Part shown: piece after piece, positions 33,848-42,385 of the stretch
How positions within the stretch are numbered: the stretch's first letter is position 1
Layout: each line of letters opens with the position of its first letter
Assembly (NCBI RefSeq): GCF_042681745.1
Contig: NZ_JBHUGF010000010.1
Location: forward strand, 1,302,001-1,366,000
Direction of reading: 5' to 3'
Source of the DNA: Saccharibacillus nicotianae
GTDB lineage: Bacteria; Bacillota; Bacilli; Paenibacillales; Paenibacillaceae
Length of the DNA: 64,000 nucleotides
The notes under the pieces: model-generated
The model's input: the letters and a program-made list of their open reading frames with translations, nothing else
Databases searched by the model: none
What the model was told of the DNA's origin: nothing
Translations under genes and position numbers: made by a program

Positions 33848-34528
33848 ATGGTATCCGATTGGAGAGTAGCAGAAGAAGCATTACGCCGCATAGGTGTCAG
33901 TGGTAGTGATGATAATGATCCTGTAGTAATATCCGGTTATGCAGATGGAGCAAGATGTATAGGGATAGGAACAGATGCGGCTGTATTCACGTATGATCAA
34001 GTTCCTGAATATGCATTTAAGCTATTCACACCGGAAGCAAGTGACAAAATTCAATCTGAAGTGTTTGTATATGAACGATTAGCAGGTTCTCCTTATTTCC
34101 CAATCTGTTATGGTCGGGGAACAAATTATCTTGTAATGAGTTATGAAGAAGGGCCGACACTACAAGATTGTTTGTTACAAGGCATTGAAGTTCCCGAGCA
34201 AGTTATTTTAGATGTAGAAGCTGCTAGAGAATATGTACGTAGCATCGGTCTGAATCCGCGGGATATTCATTTGAAAAATGTGATTGTGCAAAATGGACGT
34301 GCTAAAGTAATTGATGTATCGGAATATATCCAAAAAGGCGATGATAAGCGCTGGGATCATCTCGTATGGGCATATTATCAGTTTTATAGTCGGATATCAG
34401 GCAAAAGTATTCCTTCATGGGTATTAGATACGGTCAAAAATTGGTATTCTCGTCTGGGTAAAACGAATATCGATCTTGAAGAATTTGCAAAAAGAGCAGG
34501 CGAACTGTTCTCTAAATATATGAAATAA
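33848..34528 (+). CDS. Small protein-kinase-like protein
   Basis: 226 residues. A reduced kinase fold is visible: a glycine-rich start (GIGTDAAVFTY), Lys in EYAFKLF, Glu in SEVFVYERL, a hinge (NYLVMSYEEGPTL), the catalytic-loop variant RDIHLKNVIVQNG and the metal-binding Asp in KVIDVSEYIQ in place of DFG. It resembles the small serine/threonine-kinase-like proteins of Bacillus (YrzF/YbdM type). The C-lobe is short, so a small-molecule or protein substrate is open. GAGAGGGG precedes the ATG. Confidence 0.8.
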   Translation: MVSDWRVAEEALRRIGVSGSDDNDPVVISGYADGARCIGIGTDAAVFTYDQVPEYAFKLFTPEASDKIQSEVFVYERLAGSPYFPICYGRGTNYLVMSYEEGPTLQDCLLQGIEVPEQVILDVEAAREYVRSIGLNPRDIHLKNVIVQNGRAKVIDVSEYIQKGDDKRWDHLVWAYYQFYSRISGKSIPSWVLDTVKNWYSRLGKTNIDLEEFAKRAGELFSKYMK

Positions 34529-34540
34529 AATACGAAGTAA

Positions 34541-34589
34541 AAAAAGAAAGGAAGTTCTCTACATTATCTTGTAGAAAGCTTCCTTTTTT
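34541..34589. terminator. Bidirectional terminator
   Basis: AAAGGAAG, then CTCTACA, pair with TGTAGA and GCTTCCTTT, with A and T runs outside. It lies between the convergent kinase-like gene and the chemoreceptor operon. Confidence 0.8.
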
Positions 34590-34645
34590 ATAATAAAGCA
34601 GACAGTTAAAAAGAAAATGAAAGTGTAGATTAAGCAAATAACTAA

Positions 34646-36346
34646 TTAAAGTTTGAATCCAGCTAATAGTTGTTGTAAATCTTCAGCAAGTGAAGAGAGG
34701 TAACGAGCAGATTCAGATACTTCTTCCATAGTTGATAATTGTTCTTCACTTGCAGCGTTCATTTCTTGAATACCCGCAGAACCTTGTTCAGAAAGAGCAC
34801 TTAAATGTTCCATAGCTTCAGAGATTTGTTGAGATTGTACAGTGATAGATCCAACCATCAAGCGTGTGCCACCGATTTGTTCTACCGTATCCGCAACAGC
34901 TTGACGAATCGCTTCAAATGCTACATTCACGCGTTCACTACTTTGAACTCCAGCTTGTACATTACTTACTGAAGTGTGAACTTGTTCTACCGCTTTTTGA
35001 CTTTCGGATTGAACGTCTGAGATCAAAGCTGTAATTTGTGTAGATGATTGCGCAGCACCTTCTGCAAGTTTGCGAATCTCGTCAGCAACAACTGCAAATC
35101 CGCGTCCTGATTCACCTGCACGAGCCGCTTCAATTGAAGCATTCAAAGCAAGTAAGTTGGTTTGTTTGGCAATTTGTTGAATCGCTTGTGAAGCCAGGCC
35201 AATCTCATCTGATTTTTGGTTCAAACTGGTCAGTACGTTCAAGTTATCTTGAATATTGCTTGCCAGGTTATTGATCAAATGCGTAATTTCTTGTACTTCA
35301 TTGATACCGTTACCGGCTGTTTCTTCCATATGATTGGTAAGCATTTGAACATTTTTATTGCTTGTTTGTAATTGCTTCATTTTATCGGTCATTTCATTAG
35401 TTGCATTAGTTACCTGGTTAACTGTCTCGACTTGAGATTCAAATCCAGTTGATAATTCGCCAGAAGAAGTAGCAATATGAGAAGAAGCTTTGGCTGTTTG
35501 TTCAGCACTAGCTGTTAATTGTTCAGATGAAGCAGATAGAGTCATTGCACTTTCATCTACTTTTTTCGTGATTTCACGAATACTGGATATCATAGTGTTG
35601 AATCCAGCAGACAATTGACCAATCTCGTCTTTAGAGGCATAGTCGGAATGAACAGTAAGATCACCGTCCGAAGCATTCGTCATTAATTGTTTTACATTAT
35701 TGAGAGGACGTACAATCAAGCGTACAATCCAACCACCTAGTAATAGAGAGATAATCAATCCGATAACAAATAGAACACCTGTAATCCATTGCGATTGAGT
35801 ATATTGTTGATCCGCAGCTACTTTAGCATTACCTGCTTCATCAATAAGATTTTTGCGCATTGCATTTAGCACTTCGTTTAATTGAGTACGTTGACTATTT
35901 AGATTCGCATAAGCTTGAAAAGCTTGTTGATTCTGGTTAGCTGCTGCCAATGCTGTAATTTTATCACGTTGTTCTGAAAAAGCTGTTGCTAATGGAACCA
36001 GTTCAGCCGCTAATTTTTGATTAGAAGGGCTTAACGCCATTTGTCCCATCAATTCAAATTGTTCTTTATTGCTTGCGGTAATGACGTTAATTTGATTCAC
36101 CAAACTTTTGTTAGCTGTTGGATCAGTAGTCTGCATTAACTCAAGAATATTGGCTGCATTGTCACCGTAGTTCATAATAATTTGATCCATAATTGTAAGA
36201 GAACGCATATTGACTTCGTACATATTTGACGCGACTTTGGACATTTTATTTGTCATTAATGTTCCGGTAGCGCTTAACATCACTAAAACTAATAGATTTA
36301 CTATAATCAGAGTAACGATTTTAGTTCTAACTTTCCAATTTCTCAT
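34646..36346 (-). CDS. Methyl-accepting chemotaxis protein
   Basis: 566 residues. One membrane helix (about 11-32), an extracellular four-helix-bundle sensor domain (about 33-185), a second helix (about 188-210), HAMP (VRPLNNVKQLMTNASDGDLTV) and a long cytoplasmic coiled coil with the CheA/CheW hairpin tip (IAKQTNLLALNASIEAARAGESGRGFAVVADEIRKLAE). It reports ligand binding to the flagellar chemotaxis pathway. Second gene of a tandem pair with a close paralogue, 26 bases downstream of it, with AGGAGAA before its ATG. The ligand is unknown. Confidence 0.95.
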   Translation of the reverse strand: MRNWKVRTKIVTLIIVNLLVLVMLSATGTLMTNKMSKVASNMYEVNMRSLTIMDQIIMNYGDNAANILELMQTTDPTANKSLVNQINVITASNKEQFELMGQMALSPSNQKLAAELVPLATAFSEQRDKITALAAANQNQQAFQAYANLNSQRTQLNEVLNAMRKNLIDEAGNAKVAADQQYTQSQWITGVLFVIGLIISLLLGGWIVRLIVRPLNNVKQLMTNASDGDLTVHSDYASKDEIGQLSAGFNTMISSIREITKKVDESAMTLSASSEQLTASAEQTAKASSHIATSSGELSTGFESQVETVNQVTNATNEMTDKMKQLQTSNKNVQMLTNHMEETAGNGINEVQEITHLINNLASNIQDNLNVLTSLNQKSDEIGLASQAIQQIAKQTNLLALNASIEAARAGESGRGFAVVADEIRKLAEGAAQSSTQITALISDVQSESQKAVEQVHTSVSNVQAGVQSSERVNVAFEAIRQAVADTVEQIGGTRLMVGSITVQSQQISEAMEHLSALSEQGSAGIQEMNAASEEQLSTMEEVSESARYLSSLAEDLQQLLAGFKL

Positions 36347-36372
36347 GCTATTTTCTCCTGACTGAATATATA

Positions 36373-38085
36373 TTATATTTTGAAGCGGGAAAGGGTAGTC
36401 TGTAAGTTCTCAGCTAAATCAGCTAAATAACGTGCAGCACTGGAGACTTCTTCCATCGTAGACAATTGCTCTTCACTCGCAGCACCTGTCTGTTGAATCC
36501 CTGCGGAACTTTCTTCTGAGATTGCACTTACATGTCCCATAGCTTCCGCAATCGTCTCGGATTGTTTGGCAACTTCTTGAATTAAAGAGCCTGTACGAAT
36601 AATTTTCTCTGTAGTATTGCTAACCGAATGTTGAATCGCTTCAAATGCTGTATTTACACGAGTACTACTAGCAACTGTACTCTGGATACTATCTGACGAT
36701 TTGTGAACCTGTTCAACTGCCATATTACTATCGTGTTGAATCGACTGAACCATATTTGAGATCAATGTAGATGAATCTGCTGTGCTGGATGCAAGCTTAC
36801 GAATCTCCTCGGCAACTACAGCAAATCCTCTACCAGCATCGCCTGCACGAGCCGCTTCAATTGATGCATTAAGAGCAAGCAAATTAGTCTGTTGTGCAAT
36901 CTGTTGGATCGCTGACGAAGCAATACTGATTTGATTTGATTTATCGTTTAAATTCGTCATAACAGCTAGATTATCTTGCATATCTTGAGCGATACCTTGA
37001 ATCAACTGTGTAATCTCGGTAACTTCGCTTAATCCATTTTTTGCATCAGCATTCATTTGTTCTGTCATTTGGTTGACTTCATTACTGATAGCTGCTACAT
37101 GACCCATACGTTCATACATCAACCCGATCGATTGATTAACTTGGTTAACTGATTCTACTTGAGATTCAATTCCTGTAGACATTTCATTAGTAGCAACTGC
37201 AATATGTTCTGCTGCCTGTGCAGTCTGATCCGCACTTGCAGTTAATTCCTCTGAAGAAGCAGATAATGTCATTGCACTTTCATCCACTTTGCGAATAATA
37301 TCTCTGACATTGGTCATCATGGCATTAAATGAAGTAGTAACCTGTCCAATTTCATCACGAGATTGATATGATCCATTAACTGTAAGATCACCTTCACCAG
37401 CACTACCCATTAATTGTTCCAACTGTTTGAGAGGGCGACTGATCATACGACTAATCCAAACACCGACAAGAGTAGAAATTAGAGCGCCGGCAATAAAAAC
37501 AATAATCAATATCATTTTAGCGACAGAAGCTAGATGTATAGCTTGTTCGTTATTATTTTGTGCTTCTGTTTTGAGGAGAGCATTTAATTCTTTCGTTGTA
37601 TTATTCATACTAACGCGTAACGGTTCGACATCACTTTGGAAAATACGGTAAGCTTCCGTATTGTTATTTTGCGATGCGTTTTGAAGTACTTCTTCAATTT
37701 TGGAAGTATAATCTGCTAGCGACTTGCTGTAAGTATCGTAAAGCTTGGTTGCTTCTGGAGTAAGAGTGATCGTGCTCATATCTGTATATAAAGTTTGATT
37801 TTGAGTCAAACGTTCTTTGATAGAAGAGTCTAATGCGGTATTACGTTCAGTATCTGTCGTAATAATAAATTCAAGTAATGCGGCTTCAATTGTTCGATTA
37901 TCAATAATAATCTGACTTACATCACTAATTGCTCTGACATTCTGGTTGTACATTTCATTTGACTCGGTAGACATCAAATCTGTTGTTTTGTAACCTGCAA
38001 ATCCAACAATAATCATGAACAACGCACTGATTAACGTTAAGCTTATAATTTTGGTTTGTACTTTTAAATGCTTCATCTGTGTCAT
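36373..38085 (-). CDS. Methyl-accepting chemotaxis protein (tandem paralogue)
   Basis: 570 residues with the same plan as its neighbour: helix, four-helix-bundle sensor (about 35-190), helix, HAMP (SRPLKQLEQLMGSAGEGDLTV) and signalling tip (IAQQTNLLALNASIEAARAGDAGRGFAVVAEEIRKLAS). The cytoplasmic parts are nearly identical in pattern, whereas the sensor domains differ, as expected of duplicated receptors that diverged in ligand. First gene of the operon. A start at 38076 is an alternative to 38085; both have only a GATGAG-type site. Upstream lie Spo0A-type boxes. Confidence 0.94.
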   Translation of the reverse strand: MTQMKHLKVQTKIISLTLISALFMIIVGFAGYKTTDLMSTESNEMYNQNVRAISDVSQIIIDNRTIEAALLEFIITTDTERNTALDSSIKERLTQNQTLYTDMSTITLTPEATKLYDTYSKSLADYTSKIEEVLQNASQNNNTEAYRIFQSDVEPLRVSMNNTTKELNALLKTEAQNNNEQAIHLASVAKMILIIVFIAGALISTLVGVWISRMISRPLKQLEQLMGSAGEGDLTVNGSYQSRDEIGQVTTSFNAMMTNVRDIIRKVDESAMTLSASSEELTASADQTAQAAEHIAVATNEMSTGIESQVESVNQVNQSIGLMYERMGHVAAISNEVNQMTEQMNADAKNGLSEVTEITQLIQGIAQDMQDNLAVMTNLNDKSNQISIASSAIQQIAQQTNLLALNASIEAARAGDAGRGFAVVAEEIRKLASSTADSSTLISNMVQSIQHDSNMAVEQVHKSSDSIQSTVASSTRVNTAFEAIQHSVSNTTEKIIRTGSLIQEVAKQSETIAEAMGHVSAISEESSAGIQQTGAASEEQLSTMEEVSSAARYLADLAENLQTTLSRFKI

Positions 38086-38151
38086 CTCATCTCATCAATA
38101 ATTAGTAGTTAATAAGTCTTGGTTTTTAAGTAATGTAAATATCTCACATTT

Positions 38152-38450
38152 TGTCGAATATGTCGATAGTTTTTTAAATATTTTTTCATTAAATGTATTT
38201 TAATGTATTTTTAAGAAATCTTTAATATTAAAGTGGTATACAAGAAATCCCTTATAAATCTCTAAAAAAATGCTTTTTACAACTACTTTATTGTTATAAC
38301 AAATTATATTTCGGCAAAATTTTAAAAAAATGTATAGTTATCTGGAAAATAAATTGGTAAATATTTTTGTCGAATATAGTCGTAATTTAATTAGTATAAA
38401 AGACCCTATTTTACTAAAAATGAAATAAACAAACATACTTTGTTGTCAAA
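38152..38450. promoter_or_regulatory. Three Spo0A (0A) boxes in the chemoreceptor/aldehyde dehydrogenase gap
   Basis: TGTCGAA occurs at 38152-38158 (followed by a near copy, TGTCGAT, at 38161) and at 38368-38374; both lie in TTTGTCGAA context, the 0A-box consensus. TGTCAAA at 38444-38450 is the common variant. The 408-base AT-rich gap between the divergent chemoreceptor operon and aldehyde dehydrogenase gene shows no other strong signal. Confidence 0.6.
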
Positions 38451-38517
38451 AAGGGTATTGAGTAGGAGCGTTCATTTCTAGTGAAGCTTTATTTTGAATA
38501 AGGAAAGGAAGATTATT

Positions 38518-39939
38518 GTGGATAAAAAACATTTATATATTAACGGGGAGTGGGTTACGGCTCAGTCTTATACACCTTTATATTCTCCATATAACCGTTC
38601 TCTTATTGCTGAAGTGGCTGAGGCTACAGTAGAAGAAACTAAGCAGGCAATTGCTGCTGCTTATAAAGCTAGAGAAACGATGCGTGCCATGCCAGCACAT
38701 CAACGCTCCTCTATTTTGGAAAATCTAGCGCGATTATTAGAACAAAGAGCAGAAGAAGCAGCACAATTGATAGCACTTGAAGGTGCTAAGCCACTACAAG
38801 CTGCTCGAACTGAAATAGGACGTACAGTAGAAACGTATAAATTTGCTGCCGAAGAAGCAAAACGGATTCATGGAGAAACGATTCCGCTCGATGCTTCTGT
38901 AAGTGGAGAAGGAAGAATTGCGTATACGGTCAAAGAACCTTTAGGTGTTGTAGGAGCGATCACTCCTTTTAACTTCCCGATGAATCTGGTTGCTCATAAA
39001 GTAGGGCCAGCTCTTGCTGCCGGAAATACAGTGGTTTTGAAGCCAGCAGAGCAGACACCGTTATCTTCTTTTTTATTAGCAGAATTATTACAAGAAGCTG
39101 GCTTACCTGCGGGAGCGCTAAATGTAGTAACAGGAGATGGTAAAGTCGTAGGCGATGCGATCGTAACAGATGATCGTGTCAAAGCATTGTCATTTACAGG
39201 CAGTCCGCCGGTCGGAATCTCTATCCGATCCAAAGCAGGTTTGAAAAAGGTCACTTTGGAGCTAGGTTCTAACTCAGGATTGATTATTGATCGCGATACT
39301 GATATTCCGGCTATGATTGAACGAGCGGTCTCCGGTGCATTTGGCAATCAAGGGCAAGTCTGTATTTCTATTCAGCGTATTTATGTACATCAAGAGATCT
39401 TTGATGAATTTGTAACTCAATTTGTAAAAGCGACCCGTCAATTAAAGTTAGGTGATCCGATGAATGAAGAGACTGATGTATCGGCTATGATAGCACCTAA
39501 AGAACAGACAAGAGCTATAGAATGGATAGAAGAAGCAGTATCACAAGGAGCAGAGATTGCTTATGGAGGTACAATAGAAGAAGACCTTCTTTTACCTACT
39601 GTCTTATTGCGTGTGAATCCCGAAGTACGTGTAGCTTGTCAGGAAGTATTCGCTCCGATTGTTATGATCAATCCGGTCGCAGATATGGAAGAAGGGATTC
39701 GTGAAGTCAATCGCTCTAACTATGGATTGCAAGCAGGAATCTACACGCAACAACTCCAGACAGCATTTCAAGCGGCTGAGAAATTAGAAGTAGGCGGAGT
39801 TATTGTGAATGATATTCCGTCATTCCGCGTAGATCATATGCCATATGGCGGTGTAAAACAAAGCGGAATAGGACGCGAAGGCATTAAGTATGCTTTGGAA
39901 GAAATGTTAGAAACCAAATTAGTCGTTTTTAAAAAATAA
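38518..39939 (+). CDS. Aldehyde dehydrogenase family protein
   Basis: 473 residues from the GTG at 38518 behind AAGGAAAGGAAG; a TTG at 38494 overlaps that site. NAD(P)-dependent aldehyde oxidation: the proton-relay Asn in TPFNFPMNLV, the catalytic Glu in VTLELGSNSG, the nucleophile Cys in GNQGQVCISIQR, and the C-terminal PYGGVKQSGIGREG. The pattern is closest to lactaldehyde/succinate-semialdehyde dehydrogenase-like enzymes, without a clear substrate marker. Cytoplasmic, monocistronic. The upstream gap holds 0A boxes. Confidence 0.93.
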   Translation: MDKKHLYINGEWVTAQSYTPLYSPYNRSLIAEVAEATVEETKQAIAAAYKARETMRAMPAHQRSSILENLARLLEQRAEEAAQLIALEGAKPLQAARTEIGRTVETYKFAAEEAKRIHGETIPLDASVSGEGRIAYTVKEPLGVVGAITPFNFPMNLVAHKVGPALAAGNTVVLKPAEQTPLSSFLLAELLQEAGLPAGALNVVTGDGKVVGDAIVTDDRVKALSFTGSPPVGISIRSKAGLKKVTLELGSNSGLIIDRDTDIPAMIERAVSGAFGNQGQVCISIQRIYVHQEIFDEFVTQFVKATRQLKLGDPMNEETDVSAMIAPKEQTRAIEWIEEAVSQGAEIAYGGTIEEDLLLPTVLLRVNPEVRVACQEVFAPIVMINPVADMEEGIREVNRSNYGLQAGIYTQQLQTAFQAAEKLEVGGVIVNDIPSFRVDHMPYGGVKQSGIGREGIKYALEEMLETKLVVFKK

Positions 39940-40043
39940 GTCATTAGAGCAAAATAATTTCCAGTAAAATCGCTAAAATGTGAGTCATTTGCGCCCTGAT
40001 TCTTATAACCTTTTTTTACTTTTTATGAATCTGAATTTAAATG

Positions 40044-40083
40044 AGACTTAATTACTGCTGAAAAGTAGAATTAAGTCTTTTTT
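40044..40083 (+). terminator. Rho-independent terminator
   Basis: AGACTTAATT (40044-40053) pairs with AATTAAGTCT (40069-40078), followed by TTTTT. It ends the aldehyde dehydrogenase gene. Confidence 0.85.
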
Positions 40084-40202
40084 ACGTGCGAAAATCGAGG
40101 TAGTTTTATCTAAATGATACTAAAGTGTACAACAGATGTCAGATAAAAAGGGTATTTTTAACTTTTTCCATATTTTTATCTAAAAAGGTATTTATTTTTT
40201 TT

Positions 40203-40223
40203 AGGAATCGTGATACGATTCCT
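40203..40223. promoter_or_regulatory. Perfect 9-3-9 palindrome upstream of the protease promoter
   Basis: AGGAATCGT-GAT-ACGATTCCT. It sits about 40 bp upstream of the candidate -10 of the neutral protease gene and is not followed by T, so an operator is more likely than a terminator. No matching regulator was recognised. Confidence 0.5.
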
Positions 40224-40259
40224 TTCAGACGCAAGAGGAAATCCACAATATGATTTTTT

Positions 40260-40289
40260 TGGTAAAATATGAGCGTCCAAAAGGAGGGG
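40260..40289 (+). promoter_or_regulatory. Candidate extended -10 promoter and 5'-end STAB-SD of the protease gene
   Basis: TGGTAAAAT (extended -10, TAAAAT at 40263-40268) would start transcription near 40275. AAAAGGAGGGG at 40279-40289 would then lie within the first 15 bases of an approximately 190-base leader, far from the start codon at 40465. This matches the mRNA-stabilising Shine-Dalgarno element known from the Bacillus cry3A leader. No good -35 was seen. Confidence 0.45.
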
Positions 40290-40389
40290 TACCGGTTACT
40301 GATTGTTGTTGTAGATGTTGCCCGCAGTTTGTAGCTGGCGCCTAAGTGTTCTATACGAATACTATTATTGAATTTTGGCAAAGGCTCAC

Positions 40390-40449
40390 ATGTACTTAGA
40401 AGAAAAAGCAAGAAGAATTGTTAGCATGCTATACCAAAAAACCAAGTGA
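40390..40449 (+). CDS. Putative 19-residue leader peptide upstream of the protease
   Basis: ATG at 40390 preceded by AAAGG at a spacing of five; sequence MYLEEKARRIVSMLYQKTK, stop at 40447-40449, 15 bases before the TTG of the protease gene. The peptide is basic and could form an amphipathic helix. Translation could couple to or tune the protease gene. It is supported only by the ribosome site and position. Confidence 0.3.
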   Translation: MYLEEKARRIVSMLYQKTK

Positions 40450-40464
40450 ACAGGGGAGAATACT

Positions 40465-42063
40465 TTGAAAAAGACGTTTGGATTTATACTTGCCGGTAGT
40501 TTGTTGATTGGTGCTCAGGCTCCAGCTTTTGCTGCTTCTGCTAATGAAGTAACACCACTAGGAGATTACACTCCACAAGTGATTACACAATCTACTTTGG
40601 TAACAAGCGGATTGTCGGGCGATGCAAAAGTATGGAAATTCTTGGACAGACAAAAACGTACAATTGCCGGAGATCAACAAGCAACTGCACAACAAGTTTT
40701 TGATATTACTAAACGTCAAGCAGATTCCTCTACAGGTACAGAGCATTATCGTATCAACCAAATTTACGAAGGTGTTCCAGTATACGGTGCAGAACAAACG
40801 TTGCACTTTGACAAAACAGGAAATGTATCTTTGTACTTGGGTAGCGTAGTTGAAGATGTCTACGGTAAATTAAGCGATGCAAAAGATGCAAAAGCAGCAG
40901 TAACTCCAAAAATTAGCGCTTCTGAAGCAATCAAAATTGCTGAAAAAGATGCAGCTTCTAAAATTGGTTCATTAGGTGAGCCTCAAAAAGCACCAACTGC
41001 TAAATTGTATGTATATGCTCCAGAAGATAAAGCTAGCTTAGCTTATGTAACTGAAGTAAATGTACTTACTCCTGAACCACTTCGTACACGTTACTTTATC
41101 GATGCAAAAGACGGTTCAATCTTGTTCCAATATGACTTGATCGAGCATGCTACAGGAACAGGTAAAGGCGTATTGGGCGATACGAAGTCGTTCACAACAA
41201 CCGTATCTGGTTCTAGCAACTTGTTGATCGATAGCACTCGTGGAAAAGGTGTACAAACATATACGGCGGCTAACCGTACTTCCTTGCCAGGAACAACAGT
41301 ATCCAGCACAAGCAGTACCTTTAATGATCCTGCTGCTGTAGATGCTCATACTTACGCAGAAAAAGTATACGATTTCTACAAATCCAACTTTGGACGTAAC
41401 AGTATTGATGGTAATGGTCTAGCTCTTAAATCTACTGTTCATTACTCTACTAGATACAACAATGCATTCTGGAACGGAACGCAAATGGTATATGGAGATG
41501 GTGACGGTTCTACATTCGTTCCATTGTCTGGTGACTTGGATGTTGTAGGTCATGAATTGACTCACGGTGTAACCGAGTATACAGCTAACCTTGAATACTA
41601 TGGTCAATCCGGTGCATTGAACGAAGCAATCTCTGATATGTTCGGTAACACAATCGAAGGTAAAAACTGGTTGATCGGTGATGCGATCTATACTCCAGGT
41701 ACTTCTGGTGATGCTCTTCGTTATATGGACAACCCTGCTAAAGGTGGACAACCAGCTACAATGTCTGCTTATGTAAATACATCTGATGATAACGGTGGCG
41801 TACACACAAACAGTGGTATTCCGAACAAAGCATACTACTTGTTAGCACAAGGTGGAACATTTGGTGGAGTGAACACAACAGGTATCGGTCGTTCACAAGC
41901 GATCCAAATCGTATACCGTGCTTTGAACTACTACTTGACTTCTAGCTCTAACTTCTCTGCTTACCGTTCTGCAATGATCCAAGCATCTACAGATTTGTAT
42001 GGTGCAAGCTCTGCTCAAACAACGGCTGTTAAAAACTCTTTGAGCGCTGTTGGTATTAACTAA
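40465..42063 (+). CDS. npr: Secreted neutral metalloprotease, M4 (thermolysin/bacillolysin) family
   Basis: 532 residues from a TTG start with GGGGAGA six bases upstream. Signal peptide (about 1-24, ending APAFAA), FTP and PepSY-like propeptide (about 50-220), then the mature M4 catalytic domain. Zinc and catalytic residues are intact: VGHELTHGVTEYT (His363, Glu364, His367) and GALNEAISDMFGN with the third ligand Glu. The C-terminal domain carries GGVHTNSGIPNKAYY with the active-site His region. The enzyme is secreted, self-processed and needs Ca and Zn. Monocistronic with a long leader. Confidence 0.96.
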   Translation: MKKTFGFILAGSLLIGAQAPAFAASANEVTPLGDYTPQVITQSTLVTSGLSGDAKVWKFLDRQKRTIAGDQQATAQQVFDITKRQADSSTGTEHYRINQIYEGVPVYGAEQTLHFDKTGNVSLYLGSVVEDVYGKLSDAKDAKAAVTPKISASEAIKIAEKDAASKIGSLGEPQKAPTAKLYVYAPEDKASLAYVTEVNVLTPEPLRTRYFIDAKDGSILFQYDLIEHATGTGKGVLGDTKSFTTTVSGSSNLLIDSTRGKGVQTYTAANRTSLPGTTVSSTSSTFNDPAAVDAHTYAEKVYDFYKSNFGRNSIDGNGLALKSTVHYSTRYNNAFWNGTQMVYGDGDGSTFVPLSGDLDVVGHELTHGVTEYTANLEYYGQSGALNEAISDMFGNTIEGKNWLIGDAIYTPGTSGDALRYMDNPAKGGQPATMSAYVNTSDDNGGVHTNSGIPNKAYYLLAQGGTFGGVNTTGIGRSQAIQIVYRALNYYLTSSSNFSAYRSAMIQASTDLYGASSAQTTAVKNSLSAVGIN

Positions 42064-42078
42064 TCTTCAATAAGTATC

Positions 42079-42129
42079 AAAAAGAAGCAGCAAATAATCT
42101 CTTAGAGATTGTTTGCTGTTTCTTTTTTT
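42079..42129 (+). terminator. Rho-independent terminator
   Basis: AAAAAGAA-CAGCAAA-AATCTC pairs with GAGATT-TTTGCTG-TTCTTTTT across single mismatches. It ends the protease gene. The remaining gap to 42385 is AT-rich, with only the glpX ribosome site visible. Confidence 0.85.
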
Positions 42130-42385
42130 GGTTTCATTCGCAAAAATGTGGTTATATATAGAAAATGAAATTAAAAACACAGATTTAATTTCTAAATACA
42201 AGAAATATGTTGTTTATGAGTTGTGAAATGCTATATTAACCTTTATAATATTTATTTATCAAACATATAAATTTGTTTTAGAAGATTATTTTCAGTAAAA
42301 ACAACATTTTAGTTTGAAAAAGTGGTATTATATGCTCTAGTAAACAACATTTATCTTTGAAATCCCAATTAAAGGAGTGGAAGAC

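Noticed and set aside
41419..41805. Long antisense frame inside the protease gene
   Set aside because: Codon-bias shadow of the M4 catalytic domain with no ribosome site.
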